This document shows, one piece after another, positions 37,859-47,189 of a stretch of DNA of 64,000 nucleotides; the stretch's first letter is position 1, and each line of letters opens with the position of its first letter. The stretch comes from Gammaproteobacteria bacterium (lineage in GTDB: Bacteria > Pseudomonadota > Gammaproteobacteria > Steroidobacterales > Steroidobacteraceae), in contig JAQGOG010000080.1 of the NCBI GenBank assembly GCA_028293765.1, forward strand, positions 1 to 64,000. The letters run 5' to 3'. The position numbers were made by a program, and so were the translations under genes. The notes under the pieces were generated by a model. It was not told the DNA's origin, did not search any database, and saw only the letters and a list, made by a program, of their open reading frames with translations.

Positions 37859-38084
37859 CTATTGAGTCTGGTCAGCGATCTGCCGCAAGGATCGCAGCTG
37901 ATCGGCCCACCACATGCCGATCATGCGTACGAAACCCGCCGCTTCGAGGCCATGCCGCGCCGGATGATCCGGACGCAGCGCGCTCCAGCCGCGATGTGTG
38001 ACGGTGACGGCTGTGCCACCGGGCGTTGGCTCGAAAGTGACGTCGACTTCGGTGTTCTAATGCGGGGCGAAGTGACCTTGACCT
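37859..38084 (-). pseudogene. Remnant of an SRPBCC (AHSA1-like) gene
   Basis: Reading the - strand gives the C-terminal end of an SRPBCC/AHSA1-type protein: TEVDVTFEPTPGGTAV, TVTHRGWSALRPDHPARHGL and FVRMIGMWWADQL, up to a stop at 37859-37861. An in-frame TAG interrupts it just upstream, where relatives have a coding residue before NTEV (reading HFAPH, stop, NTEV). The N-terminal half is gone. The similarity is from memory of the family's typical ending, not a search. Together with the ArsR remnant it looks like a decayed regulator plus SRPBCC operon. Confidence 0.6.
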
Positions 38085-38093
38085 GATCGTCTT

Positions 38094-38225
38094 TCACGGC
38101 TGGCGTTTGGACCCCGCTTCGGAACGTTCTGCATGCAGCTTGAATGCCTGCAGCTGATCTGTCCAGAGCTCCTCCACTTGTTCCAGCCACGTGCGCGCCG
38201 AGGCGAATGCGGGAGCGTTGAGCCT
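38094..38225 (-). pseudogene. Remnant of an ArsR-type regulator C-terminus
   Basis: The - strand reads FASARTWLEQVEELWTDQL and AFKLHAERSEAG, ending in a stop at 38094-38096. This pattern (a helix with WLxxxxxxW and a closing basic helix) is typical of the end of ArsR-family regulators that precede SRPBCC genes. No start or DNA-binding helix remains; the sequence merges directly into the 3' end region of the cytochrome gene at 38255. Moderate confidence because only about 40 codons survive. Confidence 0.5.
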
Positions 38226-38254
38226 TCGCGCCCGCGGTGCGTGCCTGCTGGGCG

Positions 38255-39625
38255 CTACTCTGCTCCTTGCTTCCGCAGCTTCGCGACGTTCTCAGCGGAG
38301 ATCGCGGACGGCTTTGCACCGAAACGGGCGGTGACGTAGTTCGCGACGGCGGCGATCTCGACATCCGAATAGGCATCGCCGAATGCCGGCATGAACACCT
38401 GACCGTGAGGTGTCTCGCGCACGGTACCCGAAAGCACGATTTGCGCGACATTTGTCGCCGTGGGGTCGTTCACGGCCCGTGCGCCGATGAGTGTCGCCCA
38501 ACTCGTCAACGGGCTCACGCCCGTCCAGTCGTGGCAGCTCACGCAGGCGCCTTCGAAAATCTGCTTGCCGTGCGGCTCAAACGCCGCGGAGACGCCCTGT
38601 CTGTGGGAGGCAGGCGCGGGTGTGGCTTTCAATGGCGGCAGATCGGGTGTGGCCATCGGAGGTATGGTCTTCTCATAGGTCACGATCGCGGCAACATCAT
38701 CCGGCGCCAGATGGGCCAGGCTCAGATCAACGGCCTCCCCCATCGGGCCGGATGCGGTACCACGTCCGTCCGCGTGGCCACCCCAGATGTACCGCGTCAA
38801 CTCCTCGTCGGTCCAGTCGCCTATGCCGCTGCCGCGGTCGGTGGTCACGTTGTACGCGCGCCATCCACTTTGGACGGCGCCGGCGAATTTGCGGCGGTTG
38901 TTCAGCGCCTCGAACAGATTGCGCGGCGTGTGGCACTCGCCGCAATGACCGAGAGCTTCCACGAGGTAAGCGCCCCGATTCCACTGCGAGTCGTGCCCGG
39001 TGTTGGGCTCGAAGCGCCTGTCCGGACTGAAAAGGAGTGACCAGAAGCTCAGCAGCCAGCGTTGGCTGAAGGGAAACACCAGCGTGTTCGGCCGCGCTGC
39101 CGCATGCACGGGCGCAAGGCTGAAGAGATAAGCTTTGATCGCCAGCCCGTCCGCATCCGTCATATAGGTGTAGGCGTCATATGGCATCGCCGGATAGAGA
39201 TACACCCCGTCGCGCCTGATTCCCCGATGAACGGCTCTGAGGAAATCCGCATCGCTATAACCACCGATGCCCGTCTGCCCGTCAGGCGTGATGTTGGTGG
39301 AGTAAAGCGTTCCAAACGGCAGAACGAACGCACGACCGCCTGCGAAAGGCAGCCCGTCCTTCGCAGTGTGGCAACTCTGGCAATCGGCTGCGCGTGACAG
39401 GTATTCGCCGCGCTCGAGGAGGCTTGCCTGCGCCAGCACTGGCGGAACGCCCGTGGGGTTTGGTCCTTGGTAGCCAGCAAGGGCAACCGTCTTGCCGCCG
39501 GCGAAATCCATCGGTCCCGGACCGAGCACGATCCAAAGCACGCCGATCAACACTACCACCGCAATGACGACAATGCCGATGCGGACGTAGCGCGCCACAA
39601 CGCTGCGCTGGGATGAGGCTTTCAC
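38255..39625 (-). CDS. Triheme cytochrome c subunit (dehydrogenase electron carrier)
   Basis: A 456-residue membrane-anchored cytochrome with an N-terminal helix (about 14-34) and three heme-binding motifs: CQSCH (82-86), CGECH (228-232) and CVSCH (361-365). This layout matches the cytochrome subunits of membrane alcohol or aldehyde dehydrogenases and those beside IorAB-type molybdenum enzymes, passing electrons to quinone or a terminal oxidase. GTG start at 39625 overlaps the stop of the IorB-like gene (GTGA), with GGAGGAGG upstream, so translation is coupled. It is the last gene of the operon. Confidence 0.93.
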   Translation of the reverse strand: MKASSQRSVVARYVRIGIVVIAVVVLIGVLWIVLGPGPMDFAGGKTVALAGYQGPNPTGVPPVLAQASLLERGEYLSRAADCQSCHTAKDGLPFAGGRAFVLPFGTLYSTNITPDGQTGIGGYSDADFLRAVHRGIRRDGVYLYPAMPYDAYTYMTDADGLAIKAYLFSLAPVHAAARPNTLVFPFSQRWLLSFWSLLFSPDRRFEPNTGHDSQWNRGAYLVEALGHCGECHTPRNLFEALNNRRKFAGAVQSGWRAYNVTTDRGSGIGDWTDEELTRYIWGGHADGRGTASGPMGEAVDLSLAHLAPDDVAAIVTYEKTIPPMATPDLPPLKATPAPASHRQGVSAAFEPHGKQIFEGACVSCHDWTGVSPLTSWATLIGARAVNDPTATNVAQIVLSGTVRETPHGQVFMPAFGDAYSDVEIAAVANYVTARFGAKPSAISAENVAKLRKQGAE

Positions 39626-41817
39626 CCTTTCCTCCTCCCCGCCAGCACGTCGCTATCAATGGGCATTCGCCGCAACGGGATGGCGGTTGCAGCAAAGATC
39701 GCGTTGCGCACAGCCGGGAGCGACGCCGTCACGCCGGTTTCGCCGATTCCCCCCGGCGCTTCGCCGCTTTTGATGATGTAGACCTCGATCGCCGGCACCT
39801 GGTCAATGCGCAGCATCCGGTAGTCATGGAAATTGCTTTGCTGGACGCGGCCCTTGTCGATGGTGATCTCGCCATAGAACGCGGCCGTCAGCCCGAAGAT
39901 CAGGCCGCCCTGCAATTGCGCGGCGACGGTGTCCGGATTGACCACGATACCGGTGTCGACCGCGGTGACGATGCGACGCACGCGCACCTCGCCGTTCTGA
40001 TCCACCTCGACCTCGGCGACGGTGGCTATATAACTTCCGAACGAGGGCTGCACCGCGACGCCTCGACCGGTACGCGGCGGCAGCGGCCGCCCCCATCCCG
40101 CCTTGCCGGCCGCCAGTTCGAGCGCGGCCTTCAGACGCGGAGTCTTGCCGAGCATGGACCGACGGAACTCGACTGGATCCCGGCCCGCCTTTTTCGCGAG
40201 CTCGTCCACGAAGCTCTCGATGGCAAACACATTGTTGTTCGGCCCGACGCCCCGCCAGAATCCCGTCGGCACGGCGGGCGGCTCGTCGCGAACATACTCC
40301 ACGCGAAGATTGGGAATGTCATAGGGCATGTCGACGGCGCTATCCACCGCGTCAATGTCGATTCCGTTTTGGAACGCCGGTGGCAGCCAGCGCGCAATGA
40401 CCGCTGAGCCTGCGACACGATGCCTCCAGCCAACGATCCTGCCCCCGGACAGGGCGGCGGCCATCCGGTCGTGATAGACGGGGCGGTAGAGGTCGTGCTG
40501 CACGTCCTCCTCACGGGTCCAGACGACTTTGACCGGGCTGTCTACCTCCTTGGCAATACGCGCGGACTTTTCGACACCGTCCACCTCGAGCCGGCGTCCG
40601 AAGCCCCCGCCGATCAGCTGGTTGTGGACGGTCACCTTCTCGAGCGGCAGACCGGTGACCTTCGCGGCTATGGCTTGCGCGCGCGACAGGACCTGGGATC
40701 CGACCCACACTTCGCAAGCATCGGGCCTTACGTGGACGGTACAGTTCATTGGCTCCATCGGTGCGTGCGCGAGGAATGGAAGTTCGTAGTCGGCGTCGAC
40801 CCTTTCCCCTTGGGCCAGCCCTCTTTCCACGTCGCCTACCGTTTTCGCGACCACGCCTTCGCGCTCGCTGGCCGCCCTGATCTTGTCCCAGATATCGGCC
40901 TGTGTGATGCCGGCGTTGGCCCCCCCGTTCCAGGTGATGTTCAGCGCGTCGAGACCTTGCTGGGCCGCCCACATGTGATCCCCGACGACGGCGACAAGAT
41001 CATCCAGCACCACGATCTGGCGAACACCCCGAACGCTCTTAGCCCCGAGATCATCGACATGGCTCACCTTGCCGCCGAACACGGGGCAGGCCGCAAGCGT
41101 GGCAAACCTCACGCCTTCCGGCAGCATGTCGATGCCATAGAGCGCCTTGCCGTTCGTTTTATCGGGTGTGTCCAACCGCTTGAGTGGTTTGCCGATGACC
41201 TTGAAGTCTGCTACGGACTTCAGCGGCGGATCCTGTGGCGGTGTCAGTTTTGACGCGCGCTCGACCAGGGCCGCGTAGGGGAGCCTGCGCCCGCTCTCTT
41301 CGTGGATTACTTCGCTGTTGTCCGTGCGGCAGCTGGCGGGATTGACGCCCCAGGCTTGCGCTGCCGCTTCGACCAACATGACGCGAGCTCCCGCGCCTGC
41401 CCTGCGTAAGGGGACCCAGAACGCTCGAATCGAGTTTGAGTTGCCGGTCACCTGGACGTGGAAGATGGGGTTGCCGTAGAGGGCATCGTTGGGCGGTGCC
41501 GCCTCCAGCGCCACCTGGTCGAACGCTGCGTCGAGCTCCTCGGCAAGAATCATGGGAACGGACGTGTAGACTCCCTGCCCCATCTCCACCTGCGGCATGA
41601 TCAGCGTTACCCGTCCGTTGCTGTCGATTCGAATGAAGGCGTTGGGTGCAAATTCGTGGGCGCTGGTTTGCGACTGCGTGGCCCTGCCCGCTGCGCACGG
41701 TATGTGAAAGCCCAACAGCAATGCACCCCCCACGGCAGCACCAGCTTTGAGCATCTCGCGCCGCGACGGGTCGGCGACTTCACCGGGTGCACTGCTCCTT
41801 CCCGGGACGGCCTGCAT
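39622..41817 (-). CDS. iorB: Isoquinoline 1-oxidoreductase-type molybdopterin subunit
   Basis: A 731-residue large subunit of the xanthine-oxidase superfamily. The N-terminus carries a Tat-like signal (SRREMLKAGAAVGGALLLG), indicating periplasmic location. Cofactor motifs: QVEMGQGVYTSVPMILAEEL, the GGGFGRRLEVDG loop and GEAPGGIGETGVTASL with the likely catalytic glutamate. The family hydroxylates N-heterocycles or oxidises aldehydes. The start at 41817 has GAGGGAAAG; the longer frame would run into the IorA gene. It is the middle gene of a three-subunit operon with the 2Fe-2S subunit and a triheme cytochrome. Substrate uncertain; an aldehyde role is as likely as isoquinoline. Confidence 0.9.
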   Translation of the reverse strand: MQAVPGRSSAPGEVADPSRREMLKAGAAVGGALLLGFHIPCAAGRATQSQTSAHEFAPNAFIRIDSNGRVTLIMPQVEMGQGVYTSVPMILAEELDAAFDQVALEAAPPNDALYGNPIFHVQVTGNSNSIRAFWVPLRRAGAGARVMLVEAAAQAWGVNPASCRTDNSEVIHEESGRRLPYAALVERASKLTPPQDPPLKSVADFKVIGKPLKRLDTPDKTNGKALYGIDMLPEGVRFATLAACPVFGGKVSHVDDLGAKSVRGVRQIVVLDDLVAVVGDHMWAAQQGLDALNITWNGGANAGITQADIWDKIRAASEREGVVAKTVGDVERGLAQGERVDADYELPFLAHAPMEPMNCTVHVRPDACEVWVGSQVLSRAQAIAAKVTGLPLEKVTVHNQLIGGGFGRRLEVDGVEKSARIAKEVDSPVKVVWTREEDVQHDLYRPVYHDRMAAALSGGRIVGWRHRVAGSAVIARWLPPAFQNGIDIDAVDSAVDMPYDIPNLRVEYVRDEPPAVPTGFWRGVGPNNNVFAIESFVDELAKKAGRDPVEFRRSMLGKTPRLKAALELAAGKAGWGRPLPPRTGRGVAVQPSFGSYIATVAEVEVDQNGEVRVRRIVTAVDTGIVVNPDTVAAQLQGGLIFGLTAAFYGEITIDKGRVQQSNFHDYRMLRIDQVPAIEVYIIKSGEAPGGIGETGVTASLPAVRNAIFAATAIPLRRMPIDSDVLAGRRKG

Positions 41818-41840
41818 GGGTTCTTTCCCTCGAGGGCTGC

Positions 41841-42296
41841 TCAACTTGACGCCGCCGCGCGCTTGATGGCATCGCGGATACGCAGATAAGTGCCGCAGCG
41901 ACAGATGTTTCCTGCCATCGCCGCATCGATATCCGAATCGTCCGGATTGGGGGTGGCGGCCAAAAGCGCTGCCGCCGACATGATTTGTCCGGACTGGCAA
42001 TAGCCGCATTGGATGACTTCGATACCCAGCCACGCTTGCTGCACCCTGGCTCCGACAGGCGTGGCCCCAACACCTTCGATCGTGGTGATTTCTCGCTCAC
42101 CGATCGAACCCACCGGCAGCAGACACGACCGGGCTGGCTTCCCACCGATGTGCACGGTGCAGGCGCCGCATTGGCCGATGCCGCAGCCGAACTTGGTGCC
42201 GGTCAGGCGCACAACATCGCGCAGCACCCACAGCAGAGGCATGTCCTCGGGCACGTCGGCGTCGTGAACCTCACCGTTGATCCGGAGTTTTGTCAT
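41841..42296 (-). CDS. iorA: Isoquinoline 1-oxidoreductase-type 2Fe-2S subunit
   Basis: A 151-residue iron-sulfur subunit with two [2Fe-2S] domains: a plant-ferredoxin-type cluster at C38, C43, C46 and C58 ([12 protein letters not shown], then RSC), and a helical cluster domain near 97-135 ([11 protein letters not shown] and [11 protein letters not shown]). It carries electrons from the molybdenum centre of the IorB-like subunit encoded 23 bases downstream. No signal peptide; export with the Tat-bearing partner is the usual arrangement. Confidence 0.93.
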   Translation of the reverse strand: MTKLRINGEVHDADVPEDMPLLWVLRDVVRLTGTKFGCGIGQCGACTVHIGGKPARSCLLPVGSIGEREITTIEGVGATPVGARVQQAWLGIEVIQCGYCQSGQIMSAAALLAATPNPDDSDIDAAMAGNICRCGTYLRIRDAIKRAAASS

Positions 42297-42309
42297 GCTC
42301 GAGGTGCCT

Positions 42310-42759
42310 TCACAGCAGAAGGTCGAACAACCTGAACGTGGCTTCCCAATGCGGTGTCTGGGGACGCTTCAGATGCGGGTCGACGATCTTGAAGGTTCGT
42401 GCCAGGGCGACGCTCATTCCGCCGTACACCAATGGCAGCCTCGAGCGGGTTTCTTCCCCGTACTCCAGATCGAGAGGCGGGAGCTGCGTGAGGCCTTCCA
42501 GGATCGGCTCGAGCTCGATCTGCTCGTCGAGCCGCTCGAAGGCGTGGATGTTCTCCTGCAGCCCCTTGGTAATCGGCAGGTCCCAGAATTCGATCACGTC
42601 CCGCAGGTTGAACTTGGCCGCCGCCTGCGACATCAGCAGAAGGTCGTACACCTTGTGGTGCACGAAGTCGCTGTAGCGTTTCAGATCAGCCTTGTCCACG
42701 TCGAGGCCGGCGGCCACGCGGAAAAAGCGCTCGAACCGAGAGACGTTCATGACCGGCAC
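42310..42759 (-). CDS. DUF1931 histone-fold-like protein
   Basis: A 149-residue protein matching the DUF1931 family, a bacterial family with a histone-like fold: [51 protein letters not shown] and [17 protein letters not shown]. Its role is unknown; DNA binding has been proposed from the fold. The start is a GTG at 42759 because AGGAGA lies six bases before it and fifteen before the next ATG. It ends 13 bases before the IorA start, so it may be the first gene of that operon, though no functional link is known. Confidence 0.9.
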   Translation of the reverse strand: MPVMNVSRFERFFRVAAGLDVDKADLKRYSDFVHHKVYDLLLMSQAAAKFNLRDVIEFWDLPITKGLQENIHAFERLDEQIELEPILEGLTQLPPLDLEYGEETRSRLPLVYGGMSVALARTFKIVDPHLKRPQTPHWEATFRLFDLLL

Positions 42760-43059
42760 TGCAATTCTCCTGGCGCTGACCGCCGAGACACGGCGACGCC
42801 TCGGCCAGCCGACATCGTCCGCCCGTCACACCGCTCGCTGCCTTGACCGCAATCAATCAGCGACAGTGTCAGTAGGGAAGCTTCAGCTGGGGAACGGCAG
42901 CAATCGGTTACGAGGAGCCTGGCTGCGGATCTGCGAGTCGAAGTTGACTCGATGGCGCCCGGGGATCAAGCCCTCATCAAACTACGACGTAATGGCGCGA
43001 AGGATGTCACGGTTACCGCTCGCTTTTGAGAGATATGGCGAGCGCTCCGGTGCGACGTC
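42760..43059. other. Intergenic region, no gene recognised
   Basis: 300 bases between the PPOX-like gene and the DUF1931 gene, both on the - strand. It should contain the promoter of the DUF1931-Ior operon; I could not pick out convincing hexamers. Confidence 0.4.
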
Positions 43060-43461
43060 TCACATCGTCGAGGTAGTGTGTTCGGGCTCCACTTTATAAA
43101 TGACCCGGACTTCGCCCGGTTGACGGTACGGATACTTGTCCTGTCCCAGATATTTCTTGGCCAGCGCGTCGATGTGCTGGTCTGCGCCGTCGAGAGTTCG
43201 ATCAGCTACACGGCCCCGCACTTCCAGATAGCGGTATGGATTGTCAGGGTCCGTGATCGACAGTGCCACCCTGCCGTCCCGCTGTAGGTTTTTGTCCTTC
43301 TGACGGCCTGCGGCTGTGTTGAACAGGACGTAGCGACCGTCATAATCGACCCACACCGGGGTAACCTGAGGTTGACCGCTGGGCATCAGCGTCGCCAGAT
43401 GTGCGAACGCTTTCTTTTTGAACAGATCCAGATGTGAATCCGGTATGACTTGCTGCGCCAT
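43060..43461 (-). CDS. PPOX-type flavin/F420-binding split-barrel protein
   Basis: A 133-residue pyridoxamine-phosphate-oxidase-like split-barrel protein: AFAHLATLMPSGQPQVTPVWVDYDG, in family blocks, then YVLFNTAAGRQKDKNL and YLEVRGRVADR. It resembles the group annotated as PPOX-class F420-dependent oxidoreductases, though in a proteobacterium an FMN or heme-related ligand is as plausible. The ATG at 43461 has GGAG six bases upstream; the frame's earlier TTG has none. It stands alone on the - strand. Confidence 0.85.
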   Translation of the reverse strand: MAQQVIPDSHLDLFKKKAFAHLATLMPSGQPQVTPVWVDYDGRYVLFNTAAGRQKDKNLQRDGRVALSITDPDNPYRYLEVRGRVADRTLDGADQHIDALAKKYLGQDKYPYRQPGEVRVIYKVEPEHTTSTM

Positions 43462-43587
43462 GGTCAACTCCTTCTGTCGGACAGGAGCGCAGAATACAAC
43501 CGCTGTTTTGCCGCAGCCAGAGAAATCTGGCCGCGACCTCAGCCTTAACCGGTCAGCTGCCGAACCGCAGACCTTCAGGCCGCGGAT

Positions 43588-44421
43588 TCATCGCTCAACG
43601 CTCTCAGGTTGAACATCATTGGATTCGGAGGGCGCCCATGTCGCATCCGCACGGTAGCTGCGCATCGCTGTCGCGACTTTTGCCGTACCCCGGCCCAGAT
43701 CCTTTTCGAACACGCCGTCATCCTCGTTGACGATGAAGCTCATCACTCCCGAGGACCCATACGCGACGGGATAGGCGATGGCGGCAAATTTGCCAGCAGA
43801 GCTCGAGCGCACGCGAAAGTAGTAGCCGTGGAAAGGAATCGGTTTGTCGGCATCCTGTATGTGAGGAAGCAGCGTCCTCACGAATCCATCTGCCTCGCTG
43901 TCAGTTCCTGGGCGTGTTCCCGCCGCGACCAGCGCGTGGCACATCCCGATCGCCGTCACTTCGTTCTCGCCGACCCGCCGGAAACGGATTTCGTTGGCGC
44001 CGCCATCCGAATCGAATCGCCACACTCCGTTGCGCGACACGAGCGGAATCGGAAAGGGCCAGTTCTCCGCGCCGATGTACAGGGCCGCGACTCCCCCAGG
44101 CTCGCTCACCAAGCGGTGCATCTCCTGGTATTTCTGAACGAATTGCTCACGATCCAGGCTGTCCCGGGCTTCGTCGTCGGAGCTGACGAGTTCGCTGCCT
44201 GCGCCGAGAATCGACTTCAGGGCGCTCTCATCATGCATTTGCACAGCGGAAAAGAGTGCACGGCTCGCCGCATCGGGCGACGGGAAAGTGCTCTGTCCCG
44301 CGGCTCGAGCCTGACAGAGCTGCACCGAGCCCGCCAGCAGCAGCGCACACCCCGCAAGCGCGGCACCTGCGGAAGACCTGCGCAGTGGGCGCCTTCCAAC
44401 CTCACTTTTCATTTCACACAT
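43588..44421 (-). CDS. DUF2950 family exported protein
   Basis: A 277-residue protein with an N-terminal signal/anchor (GAALAGCALLLAGSVQ; the cysteine could be a lipobox) and a DUF2950 body: FPSPDAASRALFSAVQ, WPFPIPLVSRNGVWRFDS, GYYFRVRSSSAGKFAAIAYP and VMSFIVNEDDGVFEKDLG. DUF2950 proteins are exported and of unknown function. It lies just downstream of a DUF3300 gene, the usual partner. Starts at 44421 and 44412 are both possible. Confidence 0.9.
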   Translation of the reverse strand: MCEMKSEVGRRPLRRSSAGAALAGCALLLAGSVQLCQARAAGQSTFPSPDAASRALFSAVQMHDESALKSILGAGSELVSSDDEARDSLDREQFVQKYQEMHRLVSEPGGVAALYIGAENWPFPIPLVSRNGVWRFDSDGGANEIRFRRVGENEVTAIGMCHALVAAGTRPGTDSEADGFVRTLLPHIQDADKPIPFHGYYFRVRSSSAGKFAAIAYPVAYGSSGVMSFIVNEDDGVFEKDLGRGTAKVATAMRSYRADATWAPSESNDVQPESVER

Positions 44422-44468
44422 GATTTCATCGTCCCTCGGTAGATTCGAAGACAACACCGGCCGCGCGA

Positions 44469-45554
44469 TCACCTGTGACCTCCTCCGCCGTGGGAACCTC
44501 CTCCGCCATGGAAGCCTCCGCCGCTGTGGGAGGCTCCGCCGACGCTCGCCCTTCCACGGGAGGAGAACGCCTGCGCCGCACCTCCATGATTGAATCCGCC
44601 GAACGCACCGGAGCGGGTACCGGACGGCGCACCTCCGAAATGAGCACCGCTGGAAAGACCGGCGGGCCGTGACCCGCCCCGAGTAAGTCCGCCGGCATGC
44701 GCAAATGACGCATGTCCGTGACCGAAGTCGTGGCGATTGACGGTCGTACTGTGGGAAACGAACGCGTGATGGTCGTACATCACGTCGTGCCGATGCCAAT
44801 CGGCTCCCCAGTGGTGCCAGCCCCAGCCGAAGCCGGCGAAGACACCAATTCCAATTCCCAAGCCGAATTCGATGCCCGGCCCGTCGTAAAATACTCCCGG
44901 GACGCCGATCCAATCCGGATACAACGCGAGCGGCTCTCCGTAGACGACCCAAGGATCGTATTCCGGCACGTAAACGACGTTCGGATCCGATGGCGCGATT
45001 ACGATTGTCTGTCCGTCGTCCGTCACGTTCTCCTGCTGCGTGCTCTGCAGATTTCCAGCTTGGCGCGCCCGCTGACGCATTACTTGGACAGCGGCGAGGA
45101 CATTCTGTTGTCCGTTCACGTACGCATCGCCAAGCGATGACGTCCACGCGAGGTTCTGGTCCAGCATGGCAAGCAGCGCAGGAAACTGCGCAACAGCCTT
45201 TACGCTGGGATCCCAGGTTTGCTTGTCGATCGCTGCTGCGAGCGCCTCCCCTTTCACATCCTGGTTTTGCTGCAGCCACCGATTCGCTTGGACGACTTGG
45301 GTAGGATAGGTCGCGGCAGCAAGAATCTGCGCAACGAGCGCGTCCGGATACAGGGCGATCGGCGCGACCAGCTGGTCCAAATCCGCGCTTGCCTGTTGGG
45401 TTTCCGGAGCGCTCGCTGGTGGAACCTGCGACTGCGCCGGAACCGCTGCTTGCATTTCGGGTTGGGGCGCCTCGGTGGCACAGCCTCCTTCCCCGAGCGC
45501 CAGCACCAGTGAACCGGCGACAAAGACTGCTACAACTCGCTTCGACCGTTTCAT
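44469..45554 (-). CDS. DUF3300 family exported protein
   Basis: A 361-residue exported protein with a signal peptide whose end carries a lipobox-like GEGGCATE. The DUF3300 domain covers about 55-230 (LVAPIALYPDALVAQILAAA, ANRWLQQNQDVKGEAL, VYVPEYDPWVVYG). The C-terminal third is very rich in glycine, histidine and serine and ends in repeated GGG/H units, suggesting a flexible or metal-binding tail. AGGAG precedes the ATG by eight bases. It forms a two-gene unit with DUF2950, a conserved pairing of unknown function. Confidence 0.9.
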   Translation of the reverse strand: MKRSKRVVAVFVAGSLVLALGEGGCATEAPQPEMQAAVPAQSQVPPASAPETQQASADLDQLVAPIALYPDALVAQILAAATYPTQVVQANRWLQQNQDVKGEALAAAIDKQTWDPSVKAVAQFPALLAMLDQNLAWTSSLGDAYVNGQQNVLAAVQVMRQRARQAGNLQSTQQENVTDDGQTIVIAPSDPNVVYVPEYDPWVVYGEPLALYPDWIGVPGVFYDGPGIEFGLGIGIGVFAGFGWGWHHWGADWHRHDVMYDHHAFVSHSTTVNRHDFGHGHASFAHAGGLTRGGSRPAGLSSGAHFGGAPSGTRSGAFGGFNHGGAAQAFSSRGRASVGGASHSGGGFHGGGGSHGGGGHR

Positions 45555-46028
45555 CGATATAACTCCTGAGTAACAATCCGTCCCGGCGGTCTGTTCGTGC
45601 CTGAGGACGGCCAGCGGTCACATAGCCACCGCCTTGCGAAGCAGACTCGCTTCCGGGGATGCCGCGATGATTGCGCCACGCGCCGGCAGCGTTCCAATTG
45701 CAATACGGCGCTCCTATTCGACGCGCCGCCTGGGGTCACGATGCCGGTGACCACGGTCGACACAGTCATAGCTGTGAATCCGGTCGCGGCATGCGACAGG
45801 CGGCTCACCGTCGAGTTGAAGCTGTAGGTTCCGACGCGGCACTGGGAGGCAATCACGCCGCCGCATACTTGAGCGCCTCGGGCGTGCCGCCGAGCGTCTG
45901 CGGCAACAATTTCTCGAATTACTTCAGCGCCGCCCAGCGCGAAGACGGACTGGCCTACCTCTCTGGGTGAGGAGACACTTGATCGCGCAGACCTCGGGCT
46001 GGGTGTCGGCCGACCCTTAGTGGCCGGT
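45555..46028. other. Intergenic region, no gene recognised
   Basis: 474 bases between the DUF3300 gene and the MscS gene. Short open frames exist on both strands, including a + strand frame ending near 45970, but none shows a domain I recognise or a good start site. It may contain decayed coding sequence. Confidence 0.4.
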
Positions 46029-47120
46029 TCAGTCTTCCCGCTGGGGCGACTTGCCCGCCGCCGCCTGCTGCCCCCGATCGACCACCTCCGCCCGCAAATG
46101 GGGCAGATACTCTAAGTAGTCGCGCGCAATGAAGGCGATGAGTCCTTCGCGCACGCGACAGCGCAGATCCCAATTGCGACTGGAGTCAGTCGAGCTGACC
46201 AGCGCCCGCAGTTGAATCGATTTTTCGCCGGCGTCAGTCACCTGCAGCAGCGCGAGGCGCCGGTCCCACTCCGGCGCGCTTCCACACAGGCGAGCAAGCT
46301 CTGCGCGCAGGGGCTCCAGCGGCATGCGGTAATCGACCCACCAGAATACCGTGCCGATGATACTCGACGAGGAGCGGGTCCAGTTCTGGAATGGGTGCTC
46401 GATGAACCATTGCAGCGGCACCACGAGCCGGCGCTCATCCCACAAGCGCACGACTACGAATGCGCCGGTGATTTCTTCCACGCGGCCCCACTCACCTTCC
46501 ACGATCAGCACGTCGTCGAGCCGGATCGGCTGCGTCAGCGCAATCTGCAGGCCCGCAATGACATTACCCAACACGGGACGTGCGGCCAGGCCCGCAACCA
46601 GTCCAGCGACGCCAGCCGAGGCAAGCAGGCTCGTACCGATTTGACGCACACTCGGAAAGGTCATCAACGCGCCAGCGACACCGATCACGAAGATGAACAC
46701 CATCAGCGTGCGTCCGAGCACATTGCCCTGCGTTTGCAGGCGCCGCGCCCGCAGGTTGTCGGCCGTGTCGGAAGGATTCAGCAAAGTAACGATGGCGACG
46801 AATGCGCTGATGACCCGCAGCCCCAGCCAGGTCAACACAGTGATCAGAGCCAACGCAGTCCCGTGACGCACGGCGCCGATGAGTGGCAACTCGTCCGGCG
46901 TGTGCTCCCACACGAACTCGAGCGCCATGATGACCAACAGCCAGCGGGCAGCGTGTCGGGTGCGCTCCAGAAACGCGGCAGCGATTGGATAACGGGCCCC
47001 AAAGTGCCGCACAACCGCCGACGTAATCTTGAAAGCAAGCAGCGCCACCAAAACCGCCGCCGCCGCCGCCAGCAGGTTGTCGAGCCAAACGTTACCGGTC
47101 AAAGAGAATGCGTGGGGCAT
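46029..47120 (-). CDS. MscS-type mechanosensitive channel protein
   Basis: A 363-residue small-conductance mechanosensitive channel-like membrane protein. Three or four N-terminal helices (about 12-32, 58-75, 88-110, 140-160) lead into the pore-lining helix region LLASAGVAGLVAGLAARPVLGNV, rich in alanine and glycine as in MscS, then the beta domain with the signature QPIRLDDVLIVEG and GRVEEITGAFVVVRLWDERR. Such channels release solutes during osmotic downshock. It stands alone, 69 bases downstream of the LysR gene. Confidence 0.9.
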   Translation of the reverse strand: MPHAFSLTGNVWLDNLLAAAAAVLVALLAFKITSAVVRHFGARYPIAAAFLERTRHAARWLLVIMALEFVWEHTPDELPLIGAVRHGTALALITVLTWLGLRVISAFVAIVTLLNPSDTADNLRARRLQTQGNVLGRTLMVFIFVIGVAGALMTFPSVRQIGTSLLASAGVAGLVAGLAARPVLGNVIAGLQIALTQPIRLDDVLIVEGEWGRVEEITGAFVVVRLWDERRLVVPLQWFIEHPFQNWTRSSSSIIGTVFWWVDYRMPLEPLRAELARLCGSAPEWDRRLALLQVTDAGEKSIQLRALVSSTDSSRNWDLRCRVREGLIAFIARDYLEYLPHLRAEVVDRGQQAAAGKSPQRED

Positions 47121-47189
47121 GCCGCTGCCTCCTCACTGATGCAGTGCCATATTAGAATTGAAGTCAGCAGCGAGCGGCGCGAAGCGGCC

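Noticed and set aside
43588-45621. A single 677-codon - strand frame across this region
   Set aside because: Only its last 277 codons (DUF2950) are real; the rest is an antisense-phase shadow of the DUF3300 gene.
45671-45970. 99-codon + strand frame before the MscS gene
   Set aside because: No ribosome site, no domain and unusual composition; more likely a chance frame in GC-rich DNA.
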